Positions 1 through 10,395 are shown, counted from the first letter of the stretch. The stretch is DNA of 64,000 bases from Cannabis sativa (GCF_029168945.1 NC_083602.1:26337323-26401322); one strand, 5' to 3'. Made by a program: numbers and translations. The notes: generated by a model not told the origin, from the sequence alone.

Positions 1-330
1 ACTTTCATTCTTTGTTGATGCTGATTGGGGCAGTTGTTAAGAGACAACGAGATCTGTCTCACGGTACAGCATATTCCTTGGAAAATCTCTTATCTCGTGG
101 AAATTAAAAAAACAACAAGTTGTATCTCGATCATCTGCTGAAGTTGAATACCGAGCCATGACAAATGCATCTAAACTCACTTGGATCCTTGCTCTTGTCA
201 AAGACTTTTGTGTTCCCACCTCCACACTACCTAAAATGTATTGTGACAACACGACTGCAATTCACATAAGTGAGAATCTTGTCTATCATGACGCACAAAA
301 CATGTGGAAATCAATTGCCACTCCATCCGA
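1..330 (+). pseudogene. Ty1/copia polyprotein RNase H domain, 5' part
   Basis: The frame running through FVDADWG near the start, then SAEVEYRAM and CDNTTAIHISEN, is the C-terminal RNase H domain of a plant copia polyprotein. The element's RNase H would remove the RNA strand during reverse transcription. One in-frame TAA follows the DADWGSC segment, and there is a one-base slip near position 293 after which the frame reads TKHVEINC. The copy is therefore dead. It stops at 330, where a CACTA transposon has inserted, and resumes at 3572. Family assignment is from these conserved motifs. Confidence 0.85.
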
Positions 331-419
331 CACTACAAGAATTTGTGGTATTGCTGACGGAACATACCCGCCTCTAACAATAGGGAAATTATCGGCAGAG
401 TAAGCATTCTGCCGGTAAT

Positions 420-650
420 AACTATTAAATAAATAAATAATATTTTATTTTAAAATAGATTAATACCGGCAGATTGGTATTAATACCGGCGAAATCCGGC
501 CTCAAAAGAAGCGGGTGAGATTTTTACCGCCCAAACATTTAAAACAATTAATACCAGCGAATTAATATCGCCGATATTAATTGGGATTCTGACCGTTGAA
601 TATTAATACTGGCGGAACCCAATTAATACCGGGGGGTCCCGCCGGTATTA
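420..650 (+). repeat. CACTA left subterminal repeat array
   Basis: Several variants of an AATACCGGCGGA core occur in both orientations (about 463, 480, 544, 602 and 626), with an inverted cluster just before the TATA box. They are probably the transposase-binding array of the element. Confidence 0.8.
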
Positions 651-654
651 AAAT

Positions 655-664
655 TCTATAAAAC
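655..664 (+). promoter_or_regulatory. TATA box of the CACTA-borne gene
   Basis: TCTATAAAAC directly follows the left subterminal repeats. It precedes a C-rich leader (about 665-820) that ends in a good splice donor at 821. This matches the position of the promoter in En/Spm-type elements. The start site is inferred. Confidence 0.55.
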
Positions 665-820
665 CCCAACCCCATTTCAGAAAACCCATTTTGCCATTTC
701 CCCATTCCACTGGCCCTTCCCCATTTTCAAACTCACTCCGCCCCTTCCCCATTTCCAAACACCCCCTTCTCCGACCATTCTTTCCCCGGCACCTCTAGTC
801 CACCGCCAGTGCACCGCCAG

Positions 821-2284
821 GTAATGCTATTGGTTTTTGTTTTTTATTTTTTTACATATTGTTATTTTTTTTTTTCTTAATATCTAATTTTTTTCGATCT
901 TTAAAGTTTGAGATAAATTATCGGTGGGGGAGGAGAAATCTCAGTAAAACGCCAAGTGGGTCGGAGGATCACTTTCGAGAGTCTAAATATTTGCATGTTA
1001 GTTCTTACAATATTTGTGTATATATGTTTTTATAAAAATTATATTTTTTCTGTAAATATATGATATATATGTGTTATATTTAAAAAATTTATATATAATA
1101 CTTATATATTATATATTGATAGAGATTCAGGATTTATAGTTTAGTATAATTTTAACTGTTATTTTGTGTATTTTTTATAATATATATATTTTTAAATAAT
1201 ATATTAATTAATAATACATGTATGTGATTTATAGTTTATATTTTTGACTAATAATTTATAGTTTATTTAGTTTTGTTAGAAATAATTTTGTTATTGTATT
1301 AACTTGATAGTAATATTAATTTTTTATTAATTTATAAAATCTGTAATTATAATTTTTAAATAATATAGTGTTAAAATGAACATAAAAATAAATTTATTGA
1401 AAAATTAATTAAAATCAAAATATAATGAAAAAAATATGTAAATAAATTTATATATTATGTTCATTTATATAAAAAATATAAATAAGATCTCTCTTTAATG
1501 GAATAAAAAAATATTTATATAAATAATTAAAAAGTAATTTTTTTAATTATTATATAAAATTAATATTTGAAATAATAAAATATATTTTTTGAATAAAAAA
1601 ATATAATATAAAAAAATATAAGAAATATTTAAAAATTAAATATAAAAAATAAAGTTAATTATTTAATAATATAGGAATTTATATAAAAATAAATAATTCA
1701 TATTAAAATTAATCATGTTATTTTTGTAATAATAAAATTCAGTAGAAAAATTTATAGATAATAATTACTTGACAAAATATATATATAAAATAAATGTAAT
1801 TAATTAAAAATAGAATAATTTATAAAAAATTTAGTAGTAATAATTAATTGAAAGATTAATATAAGAAAAATATTGAATTAATTAATAATATATTAATATT
1901 AAACTTAATATTGTAATTTTCCTAATAATAATTATTTAATAAAAAAACTTGTAAGTAATATTTACTTGAAAAATAAATTTTTAAAATAAATTCAATTAAT
2001 TATTGATATTAATTTAATTTTTTTAATAATAAAAATTTATTTAAAAAATGAACTAATTAAATTAAAATTCACTTTTAATATAATAATTTTTAAGAAATTA
2101 ATATTAAAATTAATAATAAAATATGTAGTAATAATTAATTGAAAGATAAATATAAAAAATACATTTAATTTATTTTTAAGTACATAGCATAAAATAGTAT
2201 AAGATATCATGAAATACCATAAAATTTTAGCATTCATTTTTTCTTTATACTTTAAAATCTTATATTTCTTTATAAAATTTTAAG
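821..2284 (+). other. Candidate 5'-UTR intron, extremely AT-rich
   Basis: A donor CCAG/GTAATG at 821 and an acceptor TTTAAG at 2284, just before the ATG at 2285, would join the C-rich leader to the coding exon. The 1.46 kb between is almost pure A/T with no coding signal. The composition contrast between leader, interval and coding exon supports an intron, but no transcript is available. Confidence 0.45.
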
Positions 2285-3043
2285 ATGACAATCGCCAAGT
2301 CTTGGACCACTTTGCGAAATCGTAGATGTCCACAATATTGGGATGGTCTAAATACATTTTTAGAGATTGCCTCGAAATGTAAAGATTGTGATGGTAGAAT
2401 TAGGTGCCCTTGTGTGAGATGTGTGAACAATAGGCTTCAAACTTTACTTGTTGTGAAAGCACACATGTCAGTGCCACAACAACAACAACAACCACGATCG
2501 CCTCAGATGCCTCAGTTCTTTCAACAACAACAACAAAATTCTCTCAACATGTCTGCTGGCTCCTCACAATCGCCTCAGTTACATTACATGTTCAGGCTTC
2601 CCTCACAGTCTCCTCTTATATTTTTTTCGGATGTCGCAGGAGGATCTCAAACACAACCTATGGTTGGCAATTTTGGAGGCTCACCCCAACAACAAGACCC
2701 TATGTATGGTCAATTCGGGTCATCCCAACAACAACCTGTGTACGGTCAATTTGGGTCATTGTTGCAGCAACAACCTGTGTATGGTCAAATGGGAGGATCT
2801 CCACAACAGCCTATGTATGGTCAGATTTTCAATGCGCAGAGTCAGCAACAACAGCAACAACAACAACCTATTTTGGTTCACCCGCAGACTCGAAAATTTG
2901 TGGAGATCTTACCTACACCATAGACTGGACAACCTTATTACCCTACCCCGCCGGCTCAATCCCGTGATAATCTCGACGGTTCAAGACTTAGCTCAAATGC
3001 AGATGAATTTTTAAAATTTACTGATTTGAACAATGATAGTTAG
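2285..3043 (+). pseudogene. CACTA transposase-associated domain fused to Gln-rich repeat protein
   Basis: Residues 1-60 carry KSWTTLRNR, YWDGLNTFLEIA and IRCPCVRCVN. This is the pattern of the small transposase-associated domain at the N terminus of plant CACTA TNP2 proteins, including its zinc-binding-like cysteines. From about residue 62 the protein changes to Gln/Pro/Gly-rich sequence with four imperfect units ending in (M/V)YGQ(F/M/I), and several Gln runs. The frame stops at a TAG at 2921-2923. It continues in the same frame for 39 more codons of similar composition to an acidic end and a TAG at 3041-3043, so the first stop looks like a recent CAG-to-TAG change. The protein may be the element's DNA-binding accessory product; that role is inferred. 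Confidence 0.7.
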
Positions 3044-3319
3044 GTTTTTTAATTATGTCAATTTTTATGTTTTAAAGTTTATTTAAAGACAATTTTTTTA
3101 ATTTTATTTAAAATAATATAGTTTATATTGTAATGGACAAATTAATATTAATGTTTAATTTCTTAATATTAATGTTTTATTTCTAATGAATAATAAATTT
3201 ATAAAATAATTATTATATATAATTATAATTAATTTTATTATATAAAATAATTATTATATGTAATTTTATTATATAATTAATTATTATATATTTATTAATT
3301 TTTTATATATATTTAAAAA

Positions 3320-3571
3320 TATTAATATCGGCGGAACACTGATTGTGGTCTGTCAGTATTAATGTGTTTGCGTGTAAAAGTGCAGACATTAATACCGGCG
3401 GACCCCACCGCTATTAATCTGCCGGTATTAATATTGTTACCGGCGGAAGACCATTTTGGCCGCTAATAGTCATTTATAGCGACCAATTAATACCGGCGGA
3501 TAAGTACCGGCGGTCTGGGCAATTAATACTGGCAAATGTCTCCGCCAGTACTACAAAAAATTGTTGTAGTG
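3320..3571 (+). repeat. CACTA right subterminal repeat array
   Basis: Repeated ATTAATACCGGCGGA-type motifs occur in both orientations (about 3322, 3390, 3419, 3437 and 3487), mirroring the array at the left end. Confidence 0.8.
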
Positions 3572-3870
3572 CGAGAAAAGGTCCAACAAGGGGTACATAT
3601 GGCGTCGGTTCAAATAAACCCTTTAGCGTCGCCCTGATAGGCGTCGGTTGCGAATTTCGCGAAAACCGACGCCTAAAGGGCTTAAAAACCGCCTCTAAAG
3701 GGTGTTTTTGTAGTAGTGAACTGATGCATGTTCTCTCTCAAAACAACCTAGCTGACATCTTCACCAAGGCTCTTCTCCCTTCTCAATTCAACAATATTGT
3801 ATCCAAAATGGGTGTCATCAATATTTACACTCCATGGGTGTCATCAACATTTATTAAGTCTGTTAGTTAG
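3572..3870 (+). pseudogene. Copia RNase H and C terminus, 3' part, broken by a second insertion
   Basis: After the CACTA element the copia frame resumes as REKVQQGV. It is then broken by a short foreign segment (about 3595-3718) and continues from 3719 as ELMHVLSQNNLADIFTKAL, ending at the TAG at 3868-3870. NNLADIFTKAL is the conserved C-terminal motif of copia polyproteins. A short phrase, TGGGTGTCATCAA, is duplicated near the end (3809 and 3836). Confidence 0.85.
3595..3718. mobile_element. Truncated CACTA terminal fragment with internal stem-loop
   Basis: The segment ends with the inverse of CACTACTACAAAAACACCC, a typical CACTA terminus. It contains GGCGTCGGTT and its inverse AACCGACGCC, able to form a stem around a TTCGCGAA centre. 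No CACTA start is seen at the left side and no target duplication is evident. It is probably a 5'-deleted element or a solo end, distinct from the larger neighbour. Confidence 0.6.
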
Positions 3871-4028
3871 TTAGAGGTTCGTTAAATATGCTAGGTTCCT
3901 ATCTTAACCGACTCTATTTGCCTATATATGTTCAAGCATTTGTATCAGTTTAATCAATTCAGTAATATAGATTGAAACATTATTTTCGCTCTGTTTCTCT
4001 TATATAGTATTCTCCTTCTATTGTTTCA
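3861..4028 (+). repeat. 3' LTR of the copia element
   Basis: The segment starts TGTTAG immediately after, and overlapping the last codons of, the copia frame. It ends TTTCA. Its position, the short length (168 bp) and the TG...CA ends fit the small LTRs of Ale-like copia elements. The 5' LTR lies outside the window, so the boundaries could not be checked by pairing. Confidence 0.6.
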
Positions 4029-4277
4029 AAAATGATGTACACGTCATTAGGTTAAATTTTCCGATAAACAATATCAATTAATGCAACAATCAATTTAGCA
4101 TCGATTTCTTAGACAAATGTCAAAATATCATGATATAATTAATTATTATTGATATAATTCAATATTATATATTTTTCTAAAAAATAGTTAACTTTATAAG
4201 TTATAAATAGTATTCAGCATTACTATAATATGATTAATATCCTTTTAGAACCAGCCAAGAGTCAAGATTGAAGGTGG

Positions 4278-4495
4278 CAGGGACGAACCCAATTATTTTA
4301 ATGTAGGGGCTATACTAACAAAAATATTGTCTTTTAAAAAATTAAATTATTTTTTTTAATTTGATAATTATAGACTAAAATATTAGAAAAATTCGTACAA
4401 AATTAAATAAATCTAGTAAAAATGATTATAATATATGTATAAAATATTTAATAATAAAAAGTCCCGACAAAGAAAAATTTTTGAGTCCGTCCCTG
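4278..4495. mobile_element. hAT-type MITE
   Basis: Terminal inverted repeats CAGGGACGAACCC and the inverse of CAGGGACGGACTC bound a 218-bp AT-rich core. The 8-bp sequence GAAGGTGG occurs at 4270-4277 and again at 4496-4503. An 8-bp duplication with a CAGGG-type terminus identifies the hAT superfamily. There is no coding capacity, so this is a non-autonomous copy. Confidence 0.92.
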
Positions 4496-4503
4496 GAAGG
4501 TGG

Positions 4504-4781
4504 AAGGGTTTGTTTAAGCAAAATTGACTATCCAGCTTGACATCCATGTGAGAATACTACTTCCCATATTTATATATATTTTTTTAAAATAATGTTGTTG
4601 TTTTTTTAAATATATAAAAAATAAAAAATAAAAAATAAACTAAGCTAAGCTGACTCGTCTCTACATTGCGTAAGTGCATGCATAATATATATCATGATCA
4701 TCAAATGTTATATACATAAAAATTGTTTAAGAAGGAAAAAAGAAAAACTCTCTATAGTAAAATGAAAGAATTGATGAAAGT
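4504..4781. other. Gene-free AT-rich interval, 3' flank of the C2 gene
   Basis: AT-rich sequence with short A-rich tandem tracts near 4617-4637. It probably includes the 3' UTR of the minus-strand C2-domain gene. Nothing else was recognised. Confidence 0.5.
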
Positions 4782-5906
4782 CTATACATACGGATCATCG
4801 TATGAAAATTCAGATAGGCTAAGATGAGTCTTGTCCCCATTATTATCAAACTTCTTACTATTATGCCTACGGCTACCACCACCACAAGATATCGAAAACT
4901 CGCAACCATAAGCCGTCCCAAAGCACGAGAACAACCCGCCACCCGACCCGGCCCGTCTGTGCTCTGACCTCTTTGCCACCGGCGCCGCCTCATTGTTGTT
5001 GTTCCTCCGATAACTCGACCTTCCGTAATTGATTTTATTCACCTGCTGCTGCCTCCTCTCGTAAATCGGATGAATCTCCGATCGCCACCTCTCGATTTTC
5101 GTCTTAAGCCCTTCCACGCTATCATCTTCGATCCAATTATTCAGAACGATCGAGCTTCTAGCCGCCGTCTGATCATCCTCCGTCATCGTTGTCGCCGTCG
5201 CCGCTCCTCGAGGATATAATCCCATCGCGATTGCCGCCGCCACCACCGACGGCGATGGTCCCACGTCCGAACACATCGATCCCTTTTTGTCCGCCGCCTG
5301 AGCTCCGCTCATTATCGATCGTTCACTTTTCGAGTGCCGTAACTGATTTTTTGGCGTCGCCTTTGACCCATTGGCGAACTGGTTTTTATGGTTGTTGTTG
5401 TTGTTATGATAAGTTTTCGGGTCGGGTATCTGATCCGATTGCGCGACGGAGCTAAGATCGAAGCTTCGTCTGGTTCCTTCCAGTAAAGAGACTCCGACGT
5501 TGAGAACCCCCTGAGGCCGACCCGAAGGCCGGAGAATCTGGAGAGTCATGAACTGCATCTTGGAATGTGAGGCGATAGAGGAAGGAGGAAAGAGGCTGCT
5601 GATGGGAACGACCACGCTCCCGACGAGCGTGTCGACGCCACGTGCCGAGGTTGAGTAGATCTCGGCGGTGAGAGAGGCGGCGGAGTCGTTGAGGATGAGA
5701 GAGTCGTAGTTGATTCGAAAAACGAGCTTCTCGTTCCACGTCGGGTTAGTATGTCCGTTCGGGTCGACCCGGGTTCTCACTTTCCGGTCGAGTTGAACCC
5801 AGGCGACCACGAATGTTTTCATCATCTTGGCCACCGTAGCTAAGTCATTTGCCGATAAGATATTCACCTCTAGGATCTGTGCTGATGCCACGTGTCCTCC
5901 GGGCAT
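4782..5906 (-). CDS. C2 domain-containing protein (SRC2/BAP-like plant family)
   Basis: This single uninterrupted exon encodes 374 residues. Residues about 8-135 form a C2 domain: a first strand LEVNILSANDL, then FVVAWVQLDRKVRT, NPTWNEKLVF, and a late LVGSVVVPISSL strand. C2 domains bind membrane lipids, often with calcium; the usual calcium-binding aspartates are only partly present, so calcium dependence is uncertain. The rest is low-complexity: an Asn/His-rich stretch near 165, a conserved-looking NWIEDDSVEGLKTKIERWRS segment near 265, an Asn run near 300 and a Gly/Ser-rich basic tail ending YDDPYV. No signal peptide or membrane helix is seen. The family is known for intronless plant C2 proteins that respond to stress or act in immunity; the specific role here is unknown. 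Confidence 0.85.
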   Translation of the reverse strand: MPGGHVASAQILEVNILSANDLATVAKMMKTFVVAWVQLDRKVRTRVDPNGHTNPTWNEKLVFRINYDSLILNDSAASLTAEIYSTSARGVDTLVGSVVVPISSLFPPSSIASHSKMQFMTLQILRPSGRPQGVLNVGVSLLEGTRRSFDLSSVAQSDQIPDPKTYHNNNNNHKNQFANGSKATPKNQLRHSKSERSIMSGAQAADKKGSMCSDVGPSPSVVAAAIAMGLYPRGAATATTMTEDDQTAARSSIVLNNWIEDDSVEGLKTKIERWRSEIHPIYERRQQQVNKINYGRSSYRRNNNNEAAPVAKRSEHRRAGSGGGLFSCFGTAYGCEFSISCGGGSRRHNSKKFDNNGDKTHLSLSEFSYDDPYV

Positions 5907-6880
5907 ATCTCCGGCATAAATTTATATGTACGTATATATGTTTTTTTTTTTTTTTTTTTTCTTCTTTTTCTTTTTTGATTTACGTAGAGCTAATTTGCTA
6001 TAGGTTTTTTTTAATTATTACTTTTAAGAGAAAAGAGATCTTTACAGAGTTAATTAGGGAGTTATTATTTAAGGTTGTGGGAGGTTGAGTTAATTTTAAG
6101 GAAAGTTAGTTAGCCATCAAGCTTTTAGAGCCGTACGTAATTTGTTATTACATGGATATTATTATTATGACATGTTATTTTTTGGTTGAATATATATATA
6201 TACAAAAATAAAACATGTAAAATCAACTATAAGTTTTGATTATTTTGTGACATAATTAACCCTAGCTGACGAGACATTGTGTAACCAATTTGGTCTCTTT
6301 AATAATTATAACACGTTTTTTTAAGCCTTGGCAGTTAAATAAAACTAAATGATAAATGGGAGAGTTATGCATTTATTTTTGTTTAGAAACAAAACCAAAT
6401 TAGAGATATCAGAGTGGCAATTCGGTAATGAACTACTGTATATAATCACTAATAATAACTACACAACTCCTGTTCAATTGTTTGTTTGACTTTACATTTG
6501 TTCGGGTAAAAAGACTCAAAATTGATCAAGATATTATGGTAATAACATTGGTAAGGACAGAAATAAATTTGCAATAAGAAGCATAATGTATCTTTCTATT
6601 GACTATATAAATATATATATGTATATATATATATATATAATCCTCAAAACACAATCTTTGATATATTTTTTCTAAAAAAAAAATAACTAAAAAGTATAAT
6701 TCCTCAAAAGAAAATCTTCAACAAATGCTCTAAATTATTAACTTGCATATTTCATCAAAAACTCAATAATACTCTCATCCACATCTCTACTTTATACTTC
6801 AAAATACATTATTATAAGTTTTTTTTTTTTTATTTTACCTTAAACTCAAGAATACTCTCATCCACATCATTCAGCTTCTT
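5907..6880. other. Intergenic, upstream of the C2 gene
   Basis: Contains a T run at 5940-5960 and a TA-dinucleotide stretch near 6608-6640. An 'actCAAxAATACTCTCATCCACATC' phrase is duplicated near 6757 and 6844. No gene or mobile element end was identified. Confidence 0.5.
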
Positions 6881-6883
6881 TTG

Positions 6884-7631
6884 GCACTTGGGTTGATGCA
6901 TTATTGCACATTGGTGATGCTGATATGGTCTGTCGTGCTACTGTACTTTGTTGGGCGGTGTGGAAAGCTCGAAACCATACCGTTTGGGACAAAAAAGAAC
7001 CTCTACTGTGAATGATGTTATTGTTTCTGCTTCAACTACTTTTGATCATTGGAAGAAAGCTCAGGATAAATCAACTCTTTTATCATTGTTAATAGAAAAT
7101 AATGAAGGAGTTGAGCAGTGAGTACTAGATGTAAATCACATCAAAATAAACGTTGATGCAGCTCTTTTTCATCAAGAAAGTTCCTTGGCTATGCGTTGGT
7201 TGCAAGGAATAGCTCAACAAATCTCATTGAAGCTAAAACATGTTTTCAAGGTGGTCATTACACTGCTAAAGTTGTGGAGGCTTTGGGCATTAAAGAGGCT
7301 CTTAGTTGGATTAAGAGTCAGAACTAGAATAATGTACAAATTGAAATTGATAGCTTACTTTCGGTTCAGGTCATTCGAAGTAACCAAACTTTTTCCTCAA
7401 ATTTTGGCTTACTTATTCAGGATTGCCAATTTTTATTATCTTCTTTACAATCTGTGCATTTATGTTTGGTTAGACGATCAGCAAATCGTATCGCTCATGC
7501 TATTGCTAGGCACTCACGATTTATTTCTGGCTGTAGCATTTTTGAGCATAATGCTTAGGCTGATTTGAAGGCCCTTTTGTATTCAGAATGCTAATATTTC
7601 AATAAAGTTGAGATTTCATTAAAAAAAAATC
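6884..7631 (+). pseudogene. 5'-truncated LINE, C-terminal RNase H-like domain and poly(A) tail
   Basis: The forward strand reads, across several frame changes, CWAVWKARN, then KINVDAALF, VVEALGIKEALSW, VQIEIDSL and RSANRIAHAIARHS. This is the order of the RNase H-like domain that follows the zinc-binding region at the end of plant L1-type LINE reverse transcriptases. Stop codons and shifts occur (for example TGA near 7119 and TAG near 7327). The copy ends with AATAAA-like sequence and an A9 run at 7621-7629, as expected for target-primed insertion. The 5' limit is approximate. Confidence 0.75.
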
Positions 7632-8037
7632 CCTACACTAATTTTTTTTTTTTTAAAATAGATTGCCAAAATTCTACTTTTTTCAAATTTTCATATACTC
7701 ATGAGTGGCATCTTCAAACTGATCAAACAGGATATATTTATGACAGTTGAACGTATCCGGTAAGGATGTACCTCTGCAACATGAGATAAAAAATATGCAC
7801 AGAATGACGAATCATTTACTACGTATGGTACGTAGGAAAATATATCCAAATAACTCATCAGTATATAAAACAAAGAAATAGGATATATACTTGCCAATAA
7901 CAAAAATAATAATAAAGTAAGAAAAGAAACCGCATAATAAATGATAAGAAAAAGAAGGAAATAAAATCAAAAAAAGAAAAAAGAGGAGAACTTACAAGAA
8001 AAGACGGCATAAACCACCACCACAAGAAATCTTCCTC
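7632..8037. other. Gene-free interval
   Basis: AT-rich DNA with a T run near 7643. No coding signal, terminal repeat or known element was recognised. Confidence 0.5.
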
Positions 8038-8199
8038 TTGAGCCATAGTTTTGTTCTCTCACCGCTGCTTAGATTAATACATTCAAAGACAAGATCATTC
8101 TCTAGTCTCTCAACCTTCCCTTTGAGGTCGAAAATTATAGAGACCTTTTATGGCACAAACACCATATACTTTGAAAGAATACAGAACACTTCTTTCTCA

Positions 8200-8358
8200 A
8201 GAAGAGAAGAAGATGAAGATGATCGTCAATGGTTTGCACTTGAAAAGCTTCCAACATATAATCGTTTGAGAAAATGTTTACTTCTAACAACATCTACAGG
8301 AGAAGATGCCACTCATGAGATTATTGATATTCATAATCTTGGACTCAATCAACTATAG
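8200..8358 (+). pseudogene. PDR-type ABCG transporter N-terminal exon fragment
   Basis: The frame contains EEDEDDRQWFALEKLPTYNRLRKCLL, followed by an acidic spacer and DIHNLGLNQL. This matches the cytosolic N-terminal segment of plant pleiotropic-drug-resistance ABCG transporters, whose hallmark is W-ALEKLPTY-RLR followed by a D-x-LG motif. The open frame can be read from 8038, but the first 50 residues are not recognisable. Nothing of the nucleotide-binding or membrane domains follows: the sequence passes into a copia fragment at about 8360. It is a captured or residual exon, not a working transporter. Confidence 0.7.
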
Positions 8359-8359
8359 G

Positions 8360-9439
8360 AGTAACAATGATGGGTAGCATGGCCTGAAGTAGATCTTCTG
8401 TTACTGGGATCCAAAGCCCAATCTGCATCACAAAATGCAGTTAAGTCAAGTGTGGCAGGGGATTTGAGATGCATTCCAAAGTGAAGAGTACCACTAATGT
8501 ATCTTAAGATTCTTTTTACAGCTATCTAGTGAGCTTGTAGGAGATTTTGCATGAACTGGCAGACTTTGTTCACACAAAAGGAGATTTCAGGCCTGGTAAT
8601 TGTTAAGTAATGGAGAGCTCTAACAACTGATCTGTATAGTTGAATATCCTCAACAGGGTCACTACCATATGTTAACATTGCAGGCCACTGGGCATGGGGG
8701 CGTTGGAGTGTTTAGCTCCTTGCATTTTAGTTCTGGCTAGAAGATCTTGAGCATACTTAGTTTGGGAGAGATGGAAACCATCTGCTATGTAGTTGACTTC
8801 TATTCCAAGGAAATAGCTAAGTTTGTCAAGATCTTTTAGGGCAAATTTTTGATTAACTGCATTAACCAGGGTGTCTACGAGATTGGGATTGCTGCCTGTG
8901 ATTAGAATGTCATCGACATAGACAAGGATGAGAATTATGCCTTGAGCAGAGTGTTGAATGAATAATGAAGTGTCTGCTTTTGAGGTAGTGAAACCAAATG
9001 TGAGTAAGCATTGCTGTAATTTATCGAACCAAGCTCTTGGAGCTTGTTTGAGCCCATAAAGAGTATTGTTGAGCTTGCATACAAGATGTTTGGCAGTGGG
9101 ATCTTCAAAACCTGAAGGTTGGATCATATAAACTTCCCCATTCAAGTCTCCATTTAGGAAAGCATTGTTTACATCAAGTTGCCTTATAGTCCCCTTTCTT
9201 GACAAAGCAAGAGTTAGCACTACTCTGATAGTTACTGGTTTGATTACAGGACTGAATGTCTCTGTGAAATCAAAGTCAGGTTGTTGATGGAACCCCTTGG
9301 CAACAAGTCTTGCTTTGAGAGTATTAAAACTGCCATCAGGATTTTCTTTGATCCTGTAAACCCATCTACATCCTATTGGTTGCCTGCCTTCTAGAAGTGG
9401 AACTAAGAGCCAGGTTTTCTTCTTTATGAGAGCAACCAT
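8360..9439 (-). pseudogene. Ty1/copia reverse transcriptase fragment
   Basis: On the minus strand the frame begins [14 protein letters not shown] and carries the copia RT series [48 protein letters not shown] and [11 protein letters not shown], with the active-site YVDD. It then reads KYAQDLL and PMPSGLQ before a stop at 8672. A one-base slip there is followed, in another frame, by [26 protein letters not shown] and an AFCDADWA start of RNase H near 8420. No integrase, gag or LTR is attached. It is a decayed internal fragment abutting the ABCG exon fragment. Confidence 0.9.
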
Positions 9440-10395
9440 TCACTTTGAATGGCCATCAATCTTCGATAAAAATTTAAGACAATTCTTCTGGTGCATGGCT
9501 TGAACAAAATACTATCAAAAAGTACGTTTTGACGATAAAACATCACTTGCATTCCTTAAACGCTATGAATGCAACAAATCACCTACTGAGACAATTCCAA
9601 GGTTTATATTAATTCAATTTAGTAGAAATCTTATTATGATAATTTGTTACCTACATTTATTTAATTTGTATTTGAATATGCTTTTTTAGATACTTCTTTC
9701 AAGCTCAACTAACAGACCACACATGCTCACTAATAGCAACATTCTTCGGTGAAAATGTAGAAAGTTTTTAAATTGTACCGCAAAAGAGCTCATTCACATC
9801 TCAAATGTAAATTCTACCATTTAAACTCATTCAATTTATTAGCATACATTAATATTACTATTTTTCTCAATGATGTTGTAATAACAGGATTAAAAATATA
9901 TTATTGGTTGCAAGGCTTTTTACTACCAGTTAATTTTTCATTTACTTAAAAGCAAGAGTGGATGAATATAGTAGTAAAAGTCAAACTAAATACAGTGTTA
10001 TCTCACTGCTTGAAAATGATACTGAGTCAAGCACCTCAAATATTGTCAATGGTGCTTAAAGCATTTACAAAATAATATAAACCAATATATAAATTATGTA
10101 CAAATAATGTAAATAGTATATAAAATATATATTTAAATAATGAGCATCTTGTGTTAAAAAAAAATAATAATAAGCATCTTATATAGGACACCTTACGGAT
10201 ATAGTTAAAATGCTGAATTTCAGTTAATTTATAATTACTATTGTATAATATAATATACATATATATATTACAATTTATACTTATTTAAAAAATTAAATCT
10301 TAATTTTACATTTTTATTTAATCACAATTAGTTATAAAATGATAAATCAAACTAAATGTTACACACCTGCAATTGCACTTGTAAACTCTCCTAAT
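9440..10395. other. Gene-free interval
   Basis: Immediately right of the copia fragment a short forward frame (about 9510-9605) is open but matches nothing I recognise. The remainder is AT-rich with no terminal repeats identified. Confidence 0.5.

Larger units (their letters stand above)
331..3571 (+). mobile_element. CACTA (En/Spm) DNA transposon, non-autonomous
   Basis: The left end begins CACTACAAGAATTT. The right end is the inverse of CACTACAACAATTTTTT. The same three bases, CGA, lie at 328-330 and 3572-3574, matching the 3-bp target duplication of CACTA elements. Both subterminal regions carry many direct and inverted copies of an AATACCGGCGGA motif, as expected for transposase-binding sites. 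The 3241-bp element holds one gene (see 2285-3043) and no recognisable TNP2 catalytic domain, so it would need a helper. Removing the element and one CGA restores a continuous copia reading frame across the junction, which independently confirms both ends. Confidence 0.93.

Noticed and set aside
1000..2284. Possible coding or regulatory content in the extreme AT tract
   Set aside because: Composition alone opens short frames such as 2037-2237. Best read as an intron or spacer of the CACTA element.
7858..8046. Hydrophobic minus-strand 62-residue frame
   Set aside because: Phe/Tyr/Leu-rich text from A-rich DNA, with no start context and no family match.
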